64,000 bases of DNA, taken from NCBI RefSeq assembly GCF_000407145.1, contig NZ_KE136473.1, forward strand, positions 371,742 through 435,741, in the 5' to 3' direction. The notes beneath the pieces are model-generated. The model ran no database searches. It had not been told where the DNA came from and saw only the letters and a list, made by a program, of their open reading frames with translations. A program made the position numbers and the translations under genes. Origin of the DNA: Enterococcus caccae ATCC BAA-1240 (GTDB lineage Bacteria > Bacillota > Bacilli > Lactobacillales > Enterococcaceae). Shown piece after piece: positions 27,820 through 35,607 of this stretch; position 1 is the first letter of the stretch, and every line of letters begins with the position of its first letter.

Positions 27820-28507
27820 TTTTACCCTCGAATTTATATCCTTGGCCCCAAACGGTTGCGATTTCCCAGTTTGGATGAGCAGCTTCATCTAATTTTGCTC
27901 GCAAGCGTTTGATGTGAGTATCAACGGTTCTTGCATCACCAAAATAATCGATGCCCCATAAACTATCTAGCAAGTTATCTCTAGAAAATACTTTTTCTCG
28001 GTTGGCTAAGAGGAGCCAGAGCAGCTCTAATTCTCTTTTTGTTAACAAGATTTCTTGCTGTTCAATGGTCACCTTTTTTTCCTCTAAGTAGACAATCAAA
28101 TTATCGTAAGTGAGTTGTTTCATCGTTTGTTGATTTTCATCTGTTCGCTCGATTCGTCTTAGAATCGCACGAACTCTGGCCATGACTTCGCTTGGAGAAA
28201 ATGGCTTAACAATATAATCATCTGCCCCGATATCTAAGCCCATGATCCGATGATAGTCTTCCCCTTTTGCTGTAACCATGATGATGGGCACATTTGACGT
28301 TTCCCTTATTTTTTTACAAACATCGAACCCGTCTAACTTAGGAAGCATGACGTCTAGTAAAATCAGCTCGATTGAATGACTAGAAAAGGCATCAAGCGCT
28401 GCTTGTCCATCAAAAGCTACTATTGGTGAAAAACCTTCTTTGATAATATATTCTTTTAAAACTTCTGTAATTTGTAAGTGATCATCCACGATCAAGATAT
28501 TCTTCAT
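27809..28507 (-). CDS. OmpR-family response regulator
   Basis: DNA-binding response regulator of 232 aa. The receiver domain has the acidic pocket DD at 8-9, phospho-acceptor Asp52 in LILLDVMLP, Thr in MVTAKG and Lys in IVKPFSP. The C-terminal winged helix (from about 130) ends with VDTHIKRLRAKL and TVWGQGYKFE, typical OmpR/PhoB type. AGGAGG precedes the ATG. Its gene overlaps that of the downstream kinase, and a shared intergenic region with direct repeats separates it from a divergent small exported protein, a probable target. Confidence 0.94.
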   Translation of the reverse strand: MKNILIVDDHLQITEVLKEYIIKEGFSPIVAFDGQAALDAFSSHSIELILLDVMLPKLDGFDVCKKIRETSNVPIIMVTAKGEDYHRIMGLDIGADDYIVKPFSPSEVMARVRAILRRIERTDENQQTMKQLTYDNLIVYLEEKKVTIEQQEILLTKRELELLWLLLANREKVFSRDNLLDSLWGIDYFGDARTVDTHIKRLRAKLDEAAHPNWEIATVWGQGYKFEGKNEK

Positions 28508-28534
28508 GAGACATCCTCCTAGTTTCTACGTTTA

Positions 28535-28604
28535 TTATAATCAATAATTATCTGTTTGGGGAATTTATTTTCGACACATATTTGACACAATTATTGAGTA
28601 CACT
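28535..28604. promoter_or_regulatory. Divergent promoter region with direct repeats
   Basis: On the minus strand TATAAT (28540-28535) serves the response regulator, with a poor -35. On the plus strand TACACT (28599-28604) serves the small exported gene, with no -35 at the right distance. Instead two TTYGACACA half-sites lie 11 bp apart (28571-28579 and 28582-28590), the spacing used by OmpR-family dimers. Activation of the small gene by this regulator is inferred. Confidence 0.6.
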
Positions 28605-28664
28605 AAAAAAAGTTAACTAGCTATACAAGCTCATTCAATTTTTAAATGTAGGAGGAATTAAGAA

Positions 28665-29009
28665 ATGAAGAAGAAAATGATCAGTGCTTCACTTGTAGTA
28701 ATATTTATAGGGATAGTAGGGTTTATCACAGTTAGCGAAGCAGTTGGAAGAGTTGAAAATAATCAAATGAATACTATTGAGATGGGGCCTAGACATGGAC
28801 ACTATCGTGATAGCCGTGATAATAAACAAGATGAACTAGAACAAAAAGTGAATGCGAATGAATTAACCAAGGAAAAGGTGGAAGATATTCAAACAGAATG
28901 GCAAAAATCTGATGATTCTATGTATGATAGAAGGGAAACGAGTCGGTGGAAACATATGAGAGGAACAAATTTAAGAAACCATGGCAGAATGAACAATTCT
29001 TGTTGGTAA
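28665..29009 (+). CDS. Small exported Met/His/Arg-rich protein
   Basis: Unrecognised protein of 114 aa. An N-terminal signal peptide (KKKMISASLVVIFIGIVGFITVSEAVG) precedes a hydrophilic mature part. That part has RHGHYRDSRD, a predicted short helical segment (DELEQKVNANELTKEKVEDIQTEW) and a C-terminus with KHMRG, NHGRMNN and a terminal CW. GGAGG precedes the ATG. It is divergent from the two-component genes and shares their control region. The His/Met content on both the sensor and this protein suggests a common envelope ligand. It could be an accessory sensor or a metal-binding or stress protein. Confidence 0.75.
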   Translation: MKKKMISASLVVIFIGIVGFITVSEAVGRVENNQMNTIEMGPRHGHYRDSRDNKQDELEQKVNANELTKEKVEDIQTEWQKSDDSMYDRRETSRWKHMRGTNLRNHGRMNNSCW

Positions 29010-29221
29010 AAATGTTTAAAAAAAATATTCCCTCATCCGAAAAGATGGAGGGAACACAAATCAAATTACACACAACCATAAAATACCATAGTTTCTCATA
29101 ATTCTCAACAATTTTGATGTTAATACAAAAAAATGAGAATTATTTTAGATGAAAAACAGATTATTCTAAAACGTATCTTCTTTTTGTTAGCAAAACGAAA
29201 AAAAATCATGAAAATGAACAG

Positions 29222-29276
29222 AAAGAGAGCGTGCAACAAAACGAAAAGTTCGTTTTGTTGCACGCTCTCTTTGTGA
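29222..29276. terminator. Perfect 24-bp bidirectional terminator
   Basis: The arm at 29222-29245 (AAAGAGAGCGTGCAACAAAA...) is the exact reverse complement of 29249-29272, loop AAG. It belongs to the AACAAAAC/GTTTTGTT hairpin family. A weaker hairpin (TTCCCTCATC...GATGGAGGGAA, about 29028-29054) lies before it. The rest of 29010-29371 holds no gene. Confidence 0.85.
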
Positions 29277-29371
29277 AGACACGGAGATGAAAAAGTAGTG
29301 GAACTATTACAATTTTTTTAGTGCTAAAACACTAAGAATTGAAGTTTCCGTCGATAGAGAGCGGAAATCTC

Positions 29372-30262
29372 TTATAAAACTCTTACAGCGAAATCGGGTG
29401 TATATGAAGCAACGGTTGCGATTTGTACAACATCTCCAGGAACTGGTGCATGTATATATGAACCGTCTCCAGTTGAGATTCCAACATGGTAGGTTCCCCC
29501 ATGACTACCCCAAAATACTAAGTCACCTGCTTGCGCTTGTGAAACTGGGATTGTCTCCCCAGCTGTTTCTTGATCAACAGTTGTTCGACCTAAAGCATGC
29601 CCAGCAGAAGCAAAAGCGACTTGAACTAAACCAGAGCAATCAAAAGCGTCGGGACCAGCAGCACCGTAAACATAGGGTTTACCTAAATGTGTTTTTGCAG
29701 CATCAACGACAGCTGAGCGTATATCTGTTTGTTTTGCTTGTTCGACTTTTTGGCTTTTTGCCTGAGCTATTTTTTCAGACAACAGAGTTTCTTGTTTATG
29801 AACCTCTAATTCTTGCTTTGAAATATTTTCTGAATCTAGTTTTAATGTGGCTTGTTCTTGTTTTAAGTATGCTAATTGCCCTTTTTTCTCAGTTGTTGCG
29901 TTATCTTTGATAGTGATCGGAGAAAAATGAGTTGTGAGTGTTGAACGATCACTATTATCTGGTTTTGATACTTCATAAATAATTCCAGTAGATTTAATTT
30001 CATTTAGCTGTGCAAGTTCAGTTTGGATTTCTTGCATTTTCTTTTGTATGTCTAAAAGTTGATTTCTTTTTTTAGTTTGCTGTTGCGAAAATGTTTGTTT
30101 TGTTTCTTTTAATTGTGTTAGTTTTTGTGATGATTCGGCAATGATTTTTTCTTGTGGCGTTATTTCAGCAGAAGTTGCAAACGCCTGATCTCCTAACAAT
30201 AGTCCAGTAAAAAGGGGAACACAGCTGATAAATAATATCGTAACGAATTTATTTTTTTTCAA
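29372..30262 (-). CDS. Secreted NlpC/P60 peptidoglycan endopeptidase with coiled coil
   Basis: Predicted exported D,L-endopeptidase of 296 aa that cuts wall peptides. TTG 30262 is chosen as start because GGAG lies 7 nt upstream; the longer frame begins inside that ribosome site. A signal peptide (KKNKFVTILFISCVPLFTGLLLG...AFA) is followed by a Gln/Lys/Glu-rich coiled coil (about 35-165) and a C-terminal NlpC/P60 domain. The catalytic Cys is in FDCSGL, the His in YHVGIS, and the third polar residue in YIHAP. The layout is that of SagA/PcsB/CwlO-type hydrolases, whose coiled coil often receives activation signals from FtsEX. It has no partner gene nearby. Confidence 0.92.
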   Translation of the reverse strand: MKKNKFVTILFISCVPLFTGLLLGDQAFATSAEITPQEKIIAESSQKLTQLKETKQTFSQQQTKKRNQLLDIQKKMQEIQTELAQLNEIKSTGIIYEVSKPDNSDRSTLTTHFSPITIKDNATTEKKGQLAYLKQEQATLKLDSENISKQELEVHKQETLLSEKIAQAKSQKVEQAKQTDIRSAVVDAAKTHLGKPYVYGAAGPDAFDCSGLVQVAFASAGHALGRTTVDQETAGETIPVSQAQAGDLVFWGSHGGTYHVGISTGDGSYIHAPVPGDVVQIATVASYTPDFAVRVL

Positions 30263-30649
30263 AAAAACTCTCCTCAATTGTTTAAAATTTTCTCTATAAA
30301 ATCTTAAAAGATATTTTAAATAAAGTACGGATTAGTACCTTACTCTTTTAAGACCAGTTAACATTTAAACACAGCTCGTTGAAAAAGTATGTAAAAGGTA
30401 GGTTAAAAGTTGGTTTCTTACTTTACAAAAAAGGATCATTTATTTCACAATAAGGGAAAGTTGTAATATAGTGATGTTCAGATTTCAATAACGATCGTTT
30501 TTGAAATGTAATACAGTACTGTTTAAATTATGAATTCATTATATAAACTATAGGATCATTTTTATTGACTATCTTTTTCTTAATTTTTGATTTAAAATAG
30601 TTCATACAGTAAAAGATTATGGTCTTAAGCAAAAGTGGAGGAAAGGGCA
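30263..30649. other. Intergenic region between divergent hydrolase and TetR genes
   Basis: No gene seen. AT-rich, with GGAGGAAAGGG (30637-30647) as the TetR ribosome site. TTGACT at 30565-30570 and TAAAAT at 30593-30598 are 22 nt apart, too far for a good promoter. The operator palindrome found downstream of the TetR gene is absent here. Confidence 0.4.
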
Positions 30650-31231
30650 ATGAAAAAAGAAAAAGTATTTGAAGTGACGCATCAATCAATTTTAGAAACG
30701 GCAAAGAAACTTTTCTTAAAAAATGGGTATAAAAATACTTCTACTCGTGATATTGCGAAAGCTGTAAATATGACGCAGCCAGCAATGTATTATCATTTCT
30801 CTAATAAGGAAGTTTTATTTATTGAAATCAATAAGCAAATAGGGAGTCAGTTGAAATACGAAATAGAACAAATACAAAAGGAATCAGATACTCTTGAAAA
30901 TCAATTGGTCAAATGTACACATGCTTTGTTAAATGTCTATCATCGAGATATTTTTTCATTCATTCACCAAAGTGCGGCTGAAATGGAACCAGAGAATAAA
31001 CAGAAATTATTTCATATATTAAATGACTTTTATTTAGAACCATTGCAGGGAATTTTTGAATCAAGTTCTAGTTCATTAAACTCTAAAGTCTCATCTCAAA
31101 AAGCATCACAGTTTTACCTAATGAGTTTGTCATTGCTTTTTTCAACGATTCATCAACTTTCTACAGAAAAAGAACGCTCAGAGCAGATTGCAGAACTAAT
31201 CGATATGGTTTTACATGGGGTTTTATCTTAA
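30650..31231 (+). CDS. TetR/AcrR-family repressor
   Basis: Regulator of 193 aa. The N-terminal helix-turn-helix is clear: AKKLFLKNGYKNTSTRDIAKAVNMTQPAMYYHFSNKEVLF. The C-terminal ligand/dimer domain is helical and unassigned. ATG 30650 is chosen because GGAGG ends 8 nt upstream; the GTG at 30635 lies before the ribosome site. It is followed by three identical palindromes and an ABC exporter operon, which it most likely represses. The inducer cannot be read from sequence. Confidence 0.92.
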   Translation: MKKEKVFEVTHQSILETAKKLFLKNGYKNTSTRDIAKAVNMTQPAMYYHFSNKEVLFIEINKQIGSQLKYEIEQIQKESDTLENQLVKCTHALLNVYHRDIFSFIHQSAAEMEPENKQKLFHILNDFYLEPLQGIFESSSSSLNSKVSSQKASQFYLMSLSLLFSTIHQLSTEKERSEQIAELIDMVLHGVLS

Positions 31232-31244
31232 AGAATTGCATCAA

Positions 31245-31357
31245 TTTTTATCATGTGATAAAAAAGTGTTGTTTAATTCTTTTTTTCATGGTAGAATTTT
31301 TATCAACTGATAAAAATGTTTAGTTTTTTTCGACATTTTTTTATCAACTGATAAAAA
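31245..31357 (+). promoter_or_regulatory. Three identical TetR-type operators around the exporter promoter
   Basis: TTTTTATCA-NN-TGATAAAAA occurs at 31245-31264, 31297-31316 and 31338-31357. The promoter TTGTTT (31269-31274), 17-nt spacer, TAGAAT (31292-31297) sits between the first two. The copies therefore cover the upstream edge of the -35, the transcription start and the leader just before the ribosome site. Confidence 0.9.
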
Positions 31358-31370
31358 AGAGGTGGAGTCA

Positions 31371-32462
31371 ATGTTTTTAGGTTTAGAAGAGATGAAGTTT
31401 TTTAAGCTTAGGTATACATTAGTAATCGGTGTGATTGTATTGGTTGCGTATGTTGCGTTTATGTTGTCTGGGCTAGCAAATGGATTGGCACAAGGTGTAA
31501 GGCAAGGCGTTGATCAGTGGGATGCTACGAGCGTTATTTTGTCTGATGATGCAAATAAAAGTTTGAATGCTTCAAGTTTAGTCATTGACGATTTAAAACA
31601 AGTCGAAGCGAAACAAAAAGAACCACTTGGACAATATGCAGGAGCGCTAAACAAAGTAGGACAAAACAAAGAGACCGATAAGATCAATATTTCACTATTT
31701 GGTGTGACTGAAAGCAGTTCGATCAAACCTAATTTGGTTGAAGGACGATATTTTAAAAATTCAGGAGAAATTATCATACCTCAAAATTTGGTGGATAAAG
31801 GAATTAAATTAGGTGATACTGTAAAAATTGGTAAACTTGATAAAGAACTGAAAGTTGTTGGAATTACAAAACAAAATAGTTTTAGTATTGTACCATTGAT
31901 TTATACATCGATCGACCAATGGCAAGAACTTAAATTTGGCAAAATTATTGAAGGGGACAAAGCGCCTATCAATGGAATTGTTGTCCGCTCTACCAAAACG
32001 AATGATATTAAATTCAAGAATGATGATACTTATTTGGCTAAATATGACATTGAAACGTTTATTGAGAAACTACCAGGCTATAGTGAACAAAATCTGACAC
32101 TTAACGCGATGATATATTTCTTATTTGTGATCACTGCTGCGATAATTGGAATCTTTATTTATGTGATGACCTTACAAAAAACGAGCTTATTTGGTGTAAT
32201 GAAAGCACAAGGAATTTCAAATGGCTATATTATCAAATCAATCATTGCTCAGACCTTTATTTTAGGCGTCATCGGTGTTGCGATTGGAGTTATTTTAACC
32301 TTATTGACCAACACAGTGTTACCGTCTGCTATGCCGTTTGAATTAGATAGTAGCAATCTAGTAATTTATAGTATTGTTTTGATCATTGTTGCTGTCTTGG
32401 GCGGTGTTTTCTCAATTCGTACAGTAACACATGTCGATCCCATGAAAGCAATAGGAGGCTAA
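31371..32462 (+). CDS. ABC exporter permease (MacB/FtsX type)
   Basis: Membrane subunit of 363 aa. One helix near the N-terminus (LVIGVIVLVAYVAFMLSGLA) is followed by an outer domain of about 200 residues and three C-terminal FtsX-domain helices (MIYFLFVITAAIIGIFIYVM, then two more), ending with VTHVDPMKAIGG, a common FtsX ending. ATG 31371 is chosen because GAGGTGGAG is just upstream; GTG 31362 lies inside it. With the following ATPase it forms a MacB-like mechanotransmission or efflux complex. The DevC/HrtB-like topology would also fit heme or lipid-stress export; the substrate is not shown. Confidence 0.9.
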   Translation: MFLGLEEMKFFKLRYTLVIGVIVLVAYVAFMLSGLANGLAQGVRQGVDQWDATSVILSDDANKSLNASSLVIDDLKQVEAKQKEPLGQYAGALNKVGQNKETDKINISLFGVTESSSIKPNLVEGRYFKNSGEIIIPQNLVDKGIKLGDTVKIGKLDKELKVVGITKQNSFSIVPLIYTSIDQWQELKFGKIIEGDKAPINGIVVRSTKTNDIKFKNDDTYLAKYDIETFIEKLPGYSEQNLTLNAMIYFLFVITAAIIGIFIYVMTLQKTSLFGVMKAQGISNGYIIKSIIAQTFILGVIGVAIGVILTLLTNTVLPSAMPFELDSSNLVIYSIVLIIVAVLGGVFSIRTVTHVDPMKAIGG

Positions 32463-32466
32463 GAAA

Positions 32467-33138
32467 ATGACTGATATTTTATTAATGGAGGATATTCGCA
32501 AATCATTTGGAAAAGGTCATGCAAAAGTTGAGGCATTAAAAGGAATCAATTTAAGTGTTAAAGCTGGAGAATTTGTCAGTATCATTGGCCCTTCTGGATC
32601 AGGGAAAAGTACGTTCTTAACGATTGCAGGTGGACTACAATCGCCTACGACTGGTAAGATGATGATTAATGGAAAAGATTTTACGCATTTGAATGAAAAG
32701 AAACGCTCACGGTTGCGTTTTGAAGAAATTGGATTTGTTCTGCAATCGTCCAATTTGATTCCATTTTTAACAGTAAAAAATCAATTTACATTAGTTGATA
32801 AAATTGAAAAGAAAAAAACAGAGACTCAACGGATCAATAAATTACTGACCTCGTTAGACATCGCTGATTTGATCCATAAATTTCCAAGAGATCTTTCTGG
32901 TGGAGAGCGGCAACGAGTAGCGATTGCTCGTGCCTTGTTCAACGAACCTAGTTTGATTTTAGCAGATGAGCCAACAGCTAGTTTGGATACAGAGCATGCG
33001 TATGAAGTTGTAAAAATTTTAGCAAAAGAAGCCCATGAAAAGCAAAAAGCAACGATCATGGTGACCCATGATCCTAGAATGATCGAGTGGAGTGACAGTA
33101 TTTACCGTATTGAGGATGGCAATTTAATAAAAGAGTAA
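32467..33138 (+). CDS. ABC exporter ATPase (MacB/LolD type)
   Basis: Cytosolic ATPase of 223 aa. Walker A is GPSGSGKST, Q-loop FVLQSSNLIPFLTV, signature LSGGERQR, Walker B LILADEPTASLD and switch His in VTHDPR. This set, with the ADEPTASLD form, is typical of the LolD/MacB/HrtA group. It starts 4 nt after the permease stop and is followed by a terminator, closing a two-gene operon controlled by the TetR protein upstream. Confidence 0.94.
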   Translation: MTDILLMEDIRKSFGKGHAKVEALKGINLSVKAGEFVSIIGPSGSGKSTFLTIAGGLQSPTTGKMMINGKDFTHLNEKKRSRLRFEEIGFVLQSSNLIPFLTVKNQFTLVDKIEKKKTETQRINKLLTSLDIADLIHKFPRDLSGGERQRVAIARALFNEPSLILADEPTASLDTEHAYEVVKILAKEAHEKQKATIMVTHDPRMIEWSDSIYRIEDGNLIKE

Positions 33139-33150
33139 AAAAAGCGGAAG

Positions 33151-33186
33151 GAGAATAAACAAAAAAGTTTATTCTTCTTCTTTTTA
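33151..33186 (+). terminator. Terminator of the ABC exporter operon
   Basis: GAATAAAC (33153-33160) pairs with GTTTATTC (33167-33174); loop AAAAAA, then a pyrimidine/T tract. Confidence 0.75.
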
Positions 33187-33298
33187 ATTTTAAGTATTAT
33201 AAAAGTTGATTTTAGGTTATGATAATAAGGGAGAAAAGTAAAAGGTTGGGTATACATATTGTTGGCTAAAAAATATTAGAAGAAAGTGAGGCAGTACA

Positions 33299-33589
33299 AT
33301 GGATAATCGAGTAGAGGTAATGACATTTTCACAATTAAAAAAAATTGTGGCAGAGCTGGAAGCCAATAGCACAATCCAGGATAATACAAAAGTGTTTATC
33401 GATACTGGATGGGATAGTGTTCAAGAAGTTGAGCCAGATGCTTTCCATGTAGAGGAAGTTATGGAATTTAAAGTGCAAGATGAACTGACAAAGGACTTTT
33501 TTGTTGGCTATACATTGAGTGAAAAAGCAGAACGAATGCAAGCGCAAGGTCAGCCAGAAACAGCTGTCATCATCAGAAATTTATATTAG
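33299..33589 (+). CDS. Uncharacterised small acidic protein
   Basis: 96 aa, soluble and acidic, with no signal peptide. It begins MDNRVEVMTFSQLKKIVAEL and contains FIDTGWDSVQEVEPDAFHVEEV. The regular alternation of hydrophobic residues suggests a small alpha/beta fold. AGAAAGTGAGG precedes the ATG. It stands alone between the exporter terminator and the TPR-like gene. I do not recognise a family. Confidence 0.65.
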   Translation: MDNRVEVMTFSQLKKIVAELEANSTIQDNTKVFIDTGWDSVQEVEPDAFHVEEVMEFKVQDELTKDFFVGYTLSEKAERMQAQGQPETAVIIRNLY

Positions 33590-33724
33590 GAGTCAGTTGT
33601 TTTAATAGGAGTAGTTAAAAAAGTTTTTCCTTTTTAAAGGATACACACTATTTCTTTTTTGATATCATTTATGTAGGTAAGTGTTATCTCATGAGAAATA
33701 ATCATTAGGAAGGTGGTGTTTCTT

Positions 33725-34693
33725 TTGACCAATAAAATTCCATTTCCAAAGAACTATGAACGATTTATTAAACTAGGTGAAGAAGCGGCGAAACAAAATA
33801 ATTTAATGGCTACAGTAAACTATTACGAGCAAGCATATGCAATTCGGCAAGATTTTCCACTAAATTTAGTCTTGGTCAATACGTATTTAGAAATAGGTGA
33901 AAATGAGCAAGCATTATCTTTAGCATCAGAAATGAAAGAAAAATATTTTACTTGCTTAGATTATCTGGAACTCTATATTCAAATTTTAATTCAAAATCAC
34001 ATGTTCATTCAAGCACACAGTATCATTAATGAGCGAATATTGATGGAGCAAAGCGGTGAGATGAGAAAACTTGTTTCTTTGAAGAAAAAAATCCGTCATG
34101 TCGAATTGATGTATCGGCAGTTTGAGGTTAGCAAAATCAAAGAATTAAAAGAGGAGTTAAATCATTTAAGTGCACATAATTATTACGAACAATTGGCAAT
34201 AGTAAAAAAAGCTGGACAACTACCTCAAGATGAATTTATCGTGATTGGTAAAACTATTTTGTTGGATGCGCGGGTACATAATTTAGTTCGGTCTTGGATC
34301 CTTGAAGAACTTGTAAGTCTTCACGTCAAAGAAGAAGTTGAGTTTTTGTGGAGAGATAACAAAAAATATACTGTTATTCCAGCATCCATTGGTGGACCAT
34401 TGGATTGTGCGGCGTATCAAAGAATTTTATTGTTTTTAGAAAAAGAGTTGATCAATGATGATCCCATTTTACTTGTAGATGTCTTAGAGGAAATCAGACT
34501 GCATTTTGCAATATTGTATCCTTTGGCAGATGAAATCATTGAAGATCCTAAGTTGTGGGCGATCAGTTATATTATTTCTTATAACCATTCAATTGCACAA
34601 AAATTTCAAATTGATGAAAATCACGCAGAAATCGAAAAAATACAAAAAATCCAAAGTAAGATTCGTTTTGAATTGGAAGCAATGGTGTTGTAA
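33725..34693 (+). CDS. TPR-like helical protein of unknown role
   Basis: 322 aa, soluble. The N-terminal 100 residues read as tetratricopeptide-type helical pairs (KLGEEAAKQNNLMATVNYYEQAYAIRQDFPLNLVLVNTYLEIGENEQALSLASEM), followed by a coiled helical middle and a C-terminal domain with IPASIGGPLDCAAYQRILLFLEKEL. TTG 33725 is the likely start, because AGGAAGGTGG (33707-33716) is 8 nt upstream and the GTG codons at 33713 and 33716 lie inside that tract. TPR proteins act as protein-binding scaffolds; no partner is implied by the neighbours. Confidence 0.75.
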   Translation: MTNKIPFPKNYERFIKLGEEAAKQNNLMATVNYYEQAYAIRQDFPLNLVLVNTYLEIGENEQALSLASEMKEKYFTCLDYLELYIQILIQNHMFIQAHSIINERILMEQSGEMRKLVSLKKKIRHVELMYRQFEVSKIKELKEELNHLSAHNYYEQLAIVKKAGQLPQDEFIVIGKTILLDARVHNLVRSWILEELVSLHVKEEVEFLWRDNKKYTVIPASIGGPLDCAAYQRILLFLEKELINDDPILLVDVLEEIRLHFAILYPLADEIIEDPKLWAISYIISYNHSIAQKFQIDENHAEIEKIQKIQSKIRFELEAMVL

Positions 34694-34705
34694 CGTTGAA
34701 AAGAA

Positions 34706-34897
34706 GGTAGGACAGAAGTATTTGCCTTCTAGAATTAAGTAAGTGTTGTTCTACATCCGTTTATATATGATTGTGTTGCATAGTCATTTCAGCTTACTTT
34801 GGAAATCTTTAAATCTTAGTGCGTTAGCCTATAGAAAATAAAGGAAACAAAAGAGCTGGGACATAACTCTTCGAGTTATATCTCAGTTCTTTTTTGA
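34706..34897. repeat. Dispersed hairpin element, degraded copy C
   Basis: The left part (GGTAGGACAGAAGTATTT, from 34711) resembles the 5' end of full copies. At 34855-34893 GAGCTGGGACATAACTC...TATATCTCAGTTC has the reverse-strand form of the conserved loop (ACTCTTCGAGT) and a T-run. The middle is diverged. Confidence 0.6.
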
Positions 34898-35112
34898 GCA
34901 GGATATTTATTTTTAGAGCGATTATTCAGGAATAATAGGAGAAGAAATGAAAGCAAGTAGTATAAGAAGATTCCGCTTTGAATAAAAGTGATAACTAAAA
35001 ATAAAAACTGATAATCAATTGTTATAAACTGGTTAAAATAACGAATAAGAATAAGTTCTAAGAGAGCTAAAAGAACTGAAAAAATCATTAATTTGGCATG
35101 ACGCTGACTCAA
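34876..35112 (-). CDS. Possible small membrane protein
   Basis: 78 aa reading frame with two strongly hydrophobic helices (about 9-28 and 36-62) followed by a basic tail (NNRSKNKYPAQKRTEI), which is protein-like. The TTG start has only a moderate ribosome site (AGGTAG about 11 nt upstream); an internal ATG at codon 9 is an alternative. Its end overlaps the hairpin at 34855-34893. It could be a real single-gene unit or a chance AT-rich frame. Confidence 0.45.
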   Translation of the reverse strand: MSQRHAKLMIFSVLLALLELILIRYFNQFITIDYQFLFLVITFIQSGIFLYYLLSFLLLLFLNNRSKNKYPAQKRTEI

Positions 35113-35273
35113 TACTTATCAACTACCTAACTGTAATATTCTTGAAAGACTATGATAGCATAAAAAAACAATATATTTTTATCATTTTTTAGATGAAATC
35201 TATAGGAAAATGAGAAAGTAGAGTGTGGTCAATAAATTCTTTTTTAGTGTAAGACATGAAAGTAACTAAAAAG

Positions 35274-35385
35274 GTGGCTAGGACGTAACTCTATGAGTCA
35301 CATCCTAGCCACAAGAAAGCCAAGTAAATGGTGGAAGCAGAAGGAACTTCTACGTTATACTTCCATCTCGGTCTTTTAAGTTTAA
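35274..35385 (-). repeat. Dispersed hairpin element, copy D, reverse orientation
   Basis: Read on the minus strand, the core CTTCTGCTTCCACCATTT is followed by the hairpin GTGGCTAGGATGT...ACGTCCTAGCCAC (35313-35274) around ACTCATAGAGT. The stem differs from other copies at many positions yet stays paired. Confidence 0.75.
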
Positions 35386-35476
35386 GTTGTCTTGAAAATG
35401 GGAAGAATTATGAACACATCCGCTTTTAAACTATGCTATAATTCTAGATATAGATTCTATTGATCGGCAGAAAAAA

Positions 35477-35548
35477 CACGCCCTGAGGGAATCGAACCCC
35501 CGTCTCAAGAACCGGAATCTTACGTGATATCCACTACACTAAGGGCGC
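35477..35548 (-). tRNA. tRNA-Arg (anticodon CCG)
   Basis: 72-nt cloverleaf on the minus strand. Acceptor GCGCCCT/AGGGCGT, D arm GTG...CAC, anticodon stem TAAGA/TCTTG with loop TTCCGGT (CCG), variable loop AGAC, T arm GGGGG-TTCGATT-CCCTC, discriminator G. CCA is not encoded. Confidence 0.95.
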
Positions 35549-35607
35549 AAGCACGTCTATTAGTTTAGCTGATAATTTGATAAATTACAAGGGGAAGGAC
35601 CAAAATA

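Noticed and set aside
29398..29910. 170-aa ORF on the plus strand
   Set aside because: It lies fully antisense to the NlpC/P60 gene, whose domain structure and start are clear.
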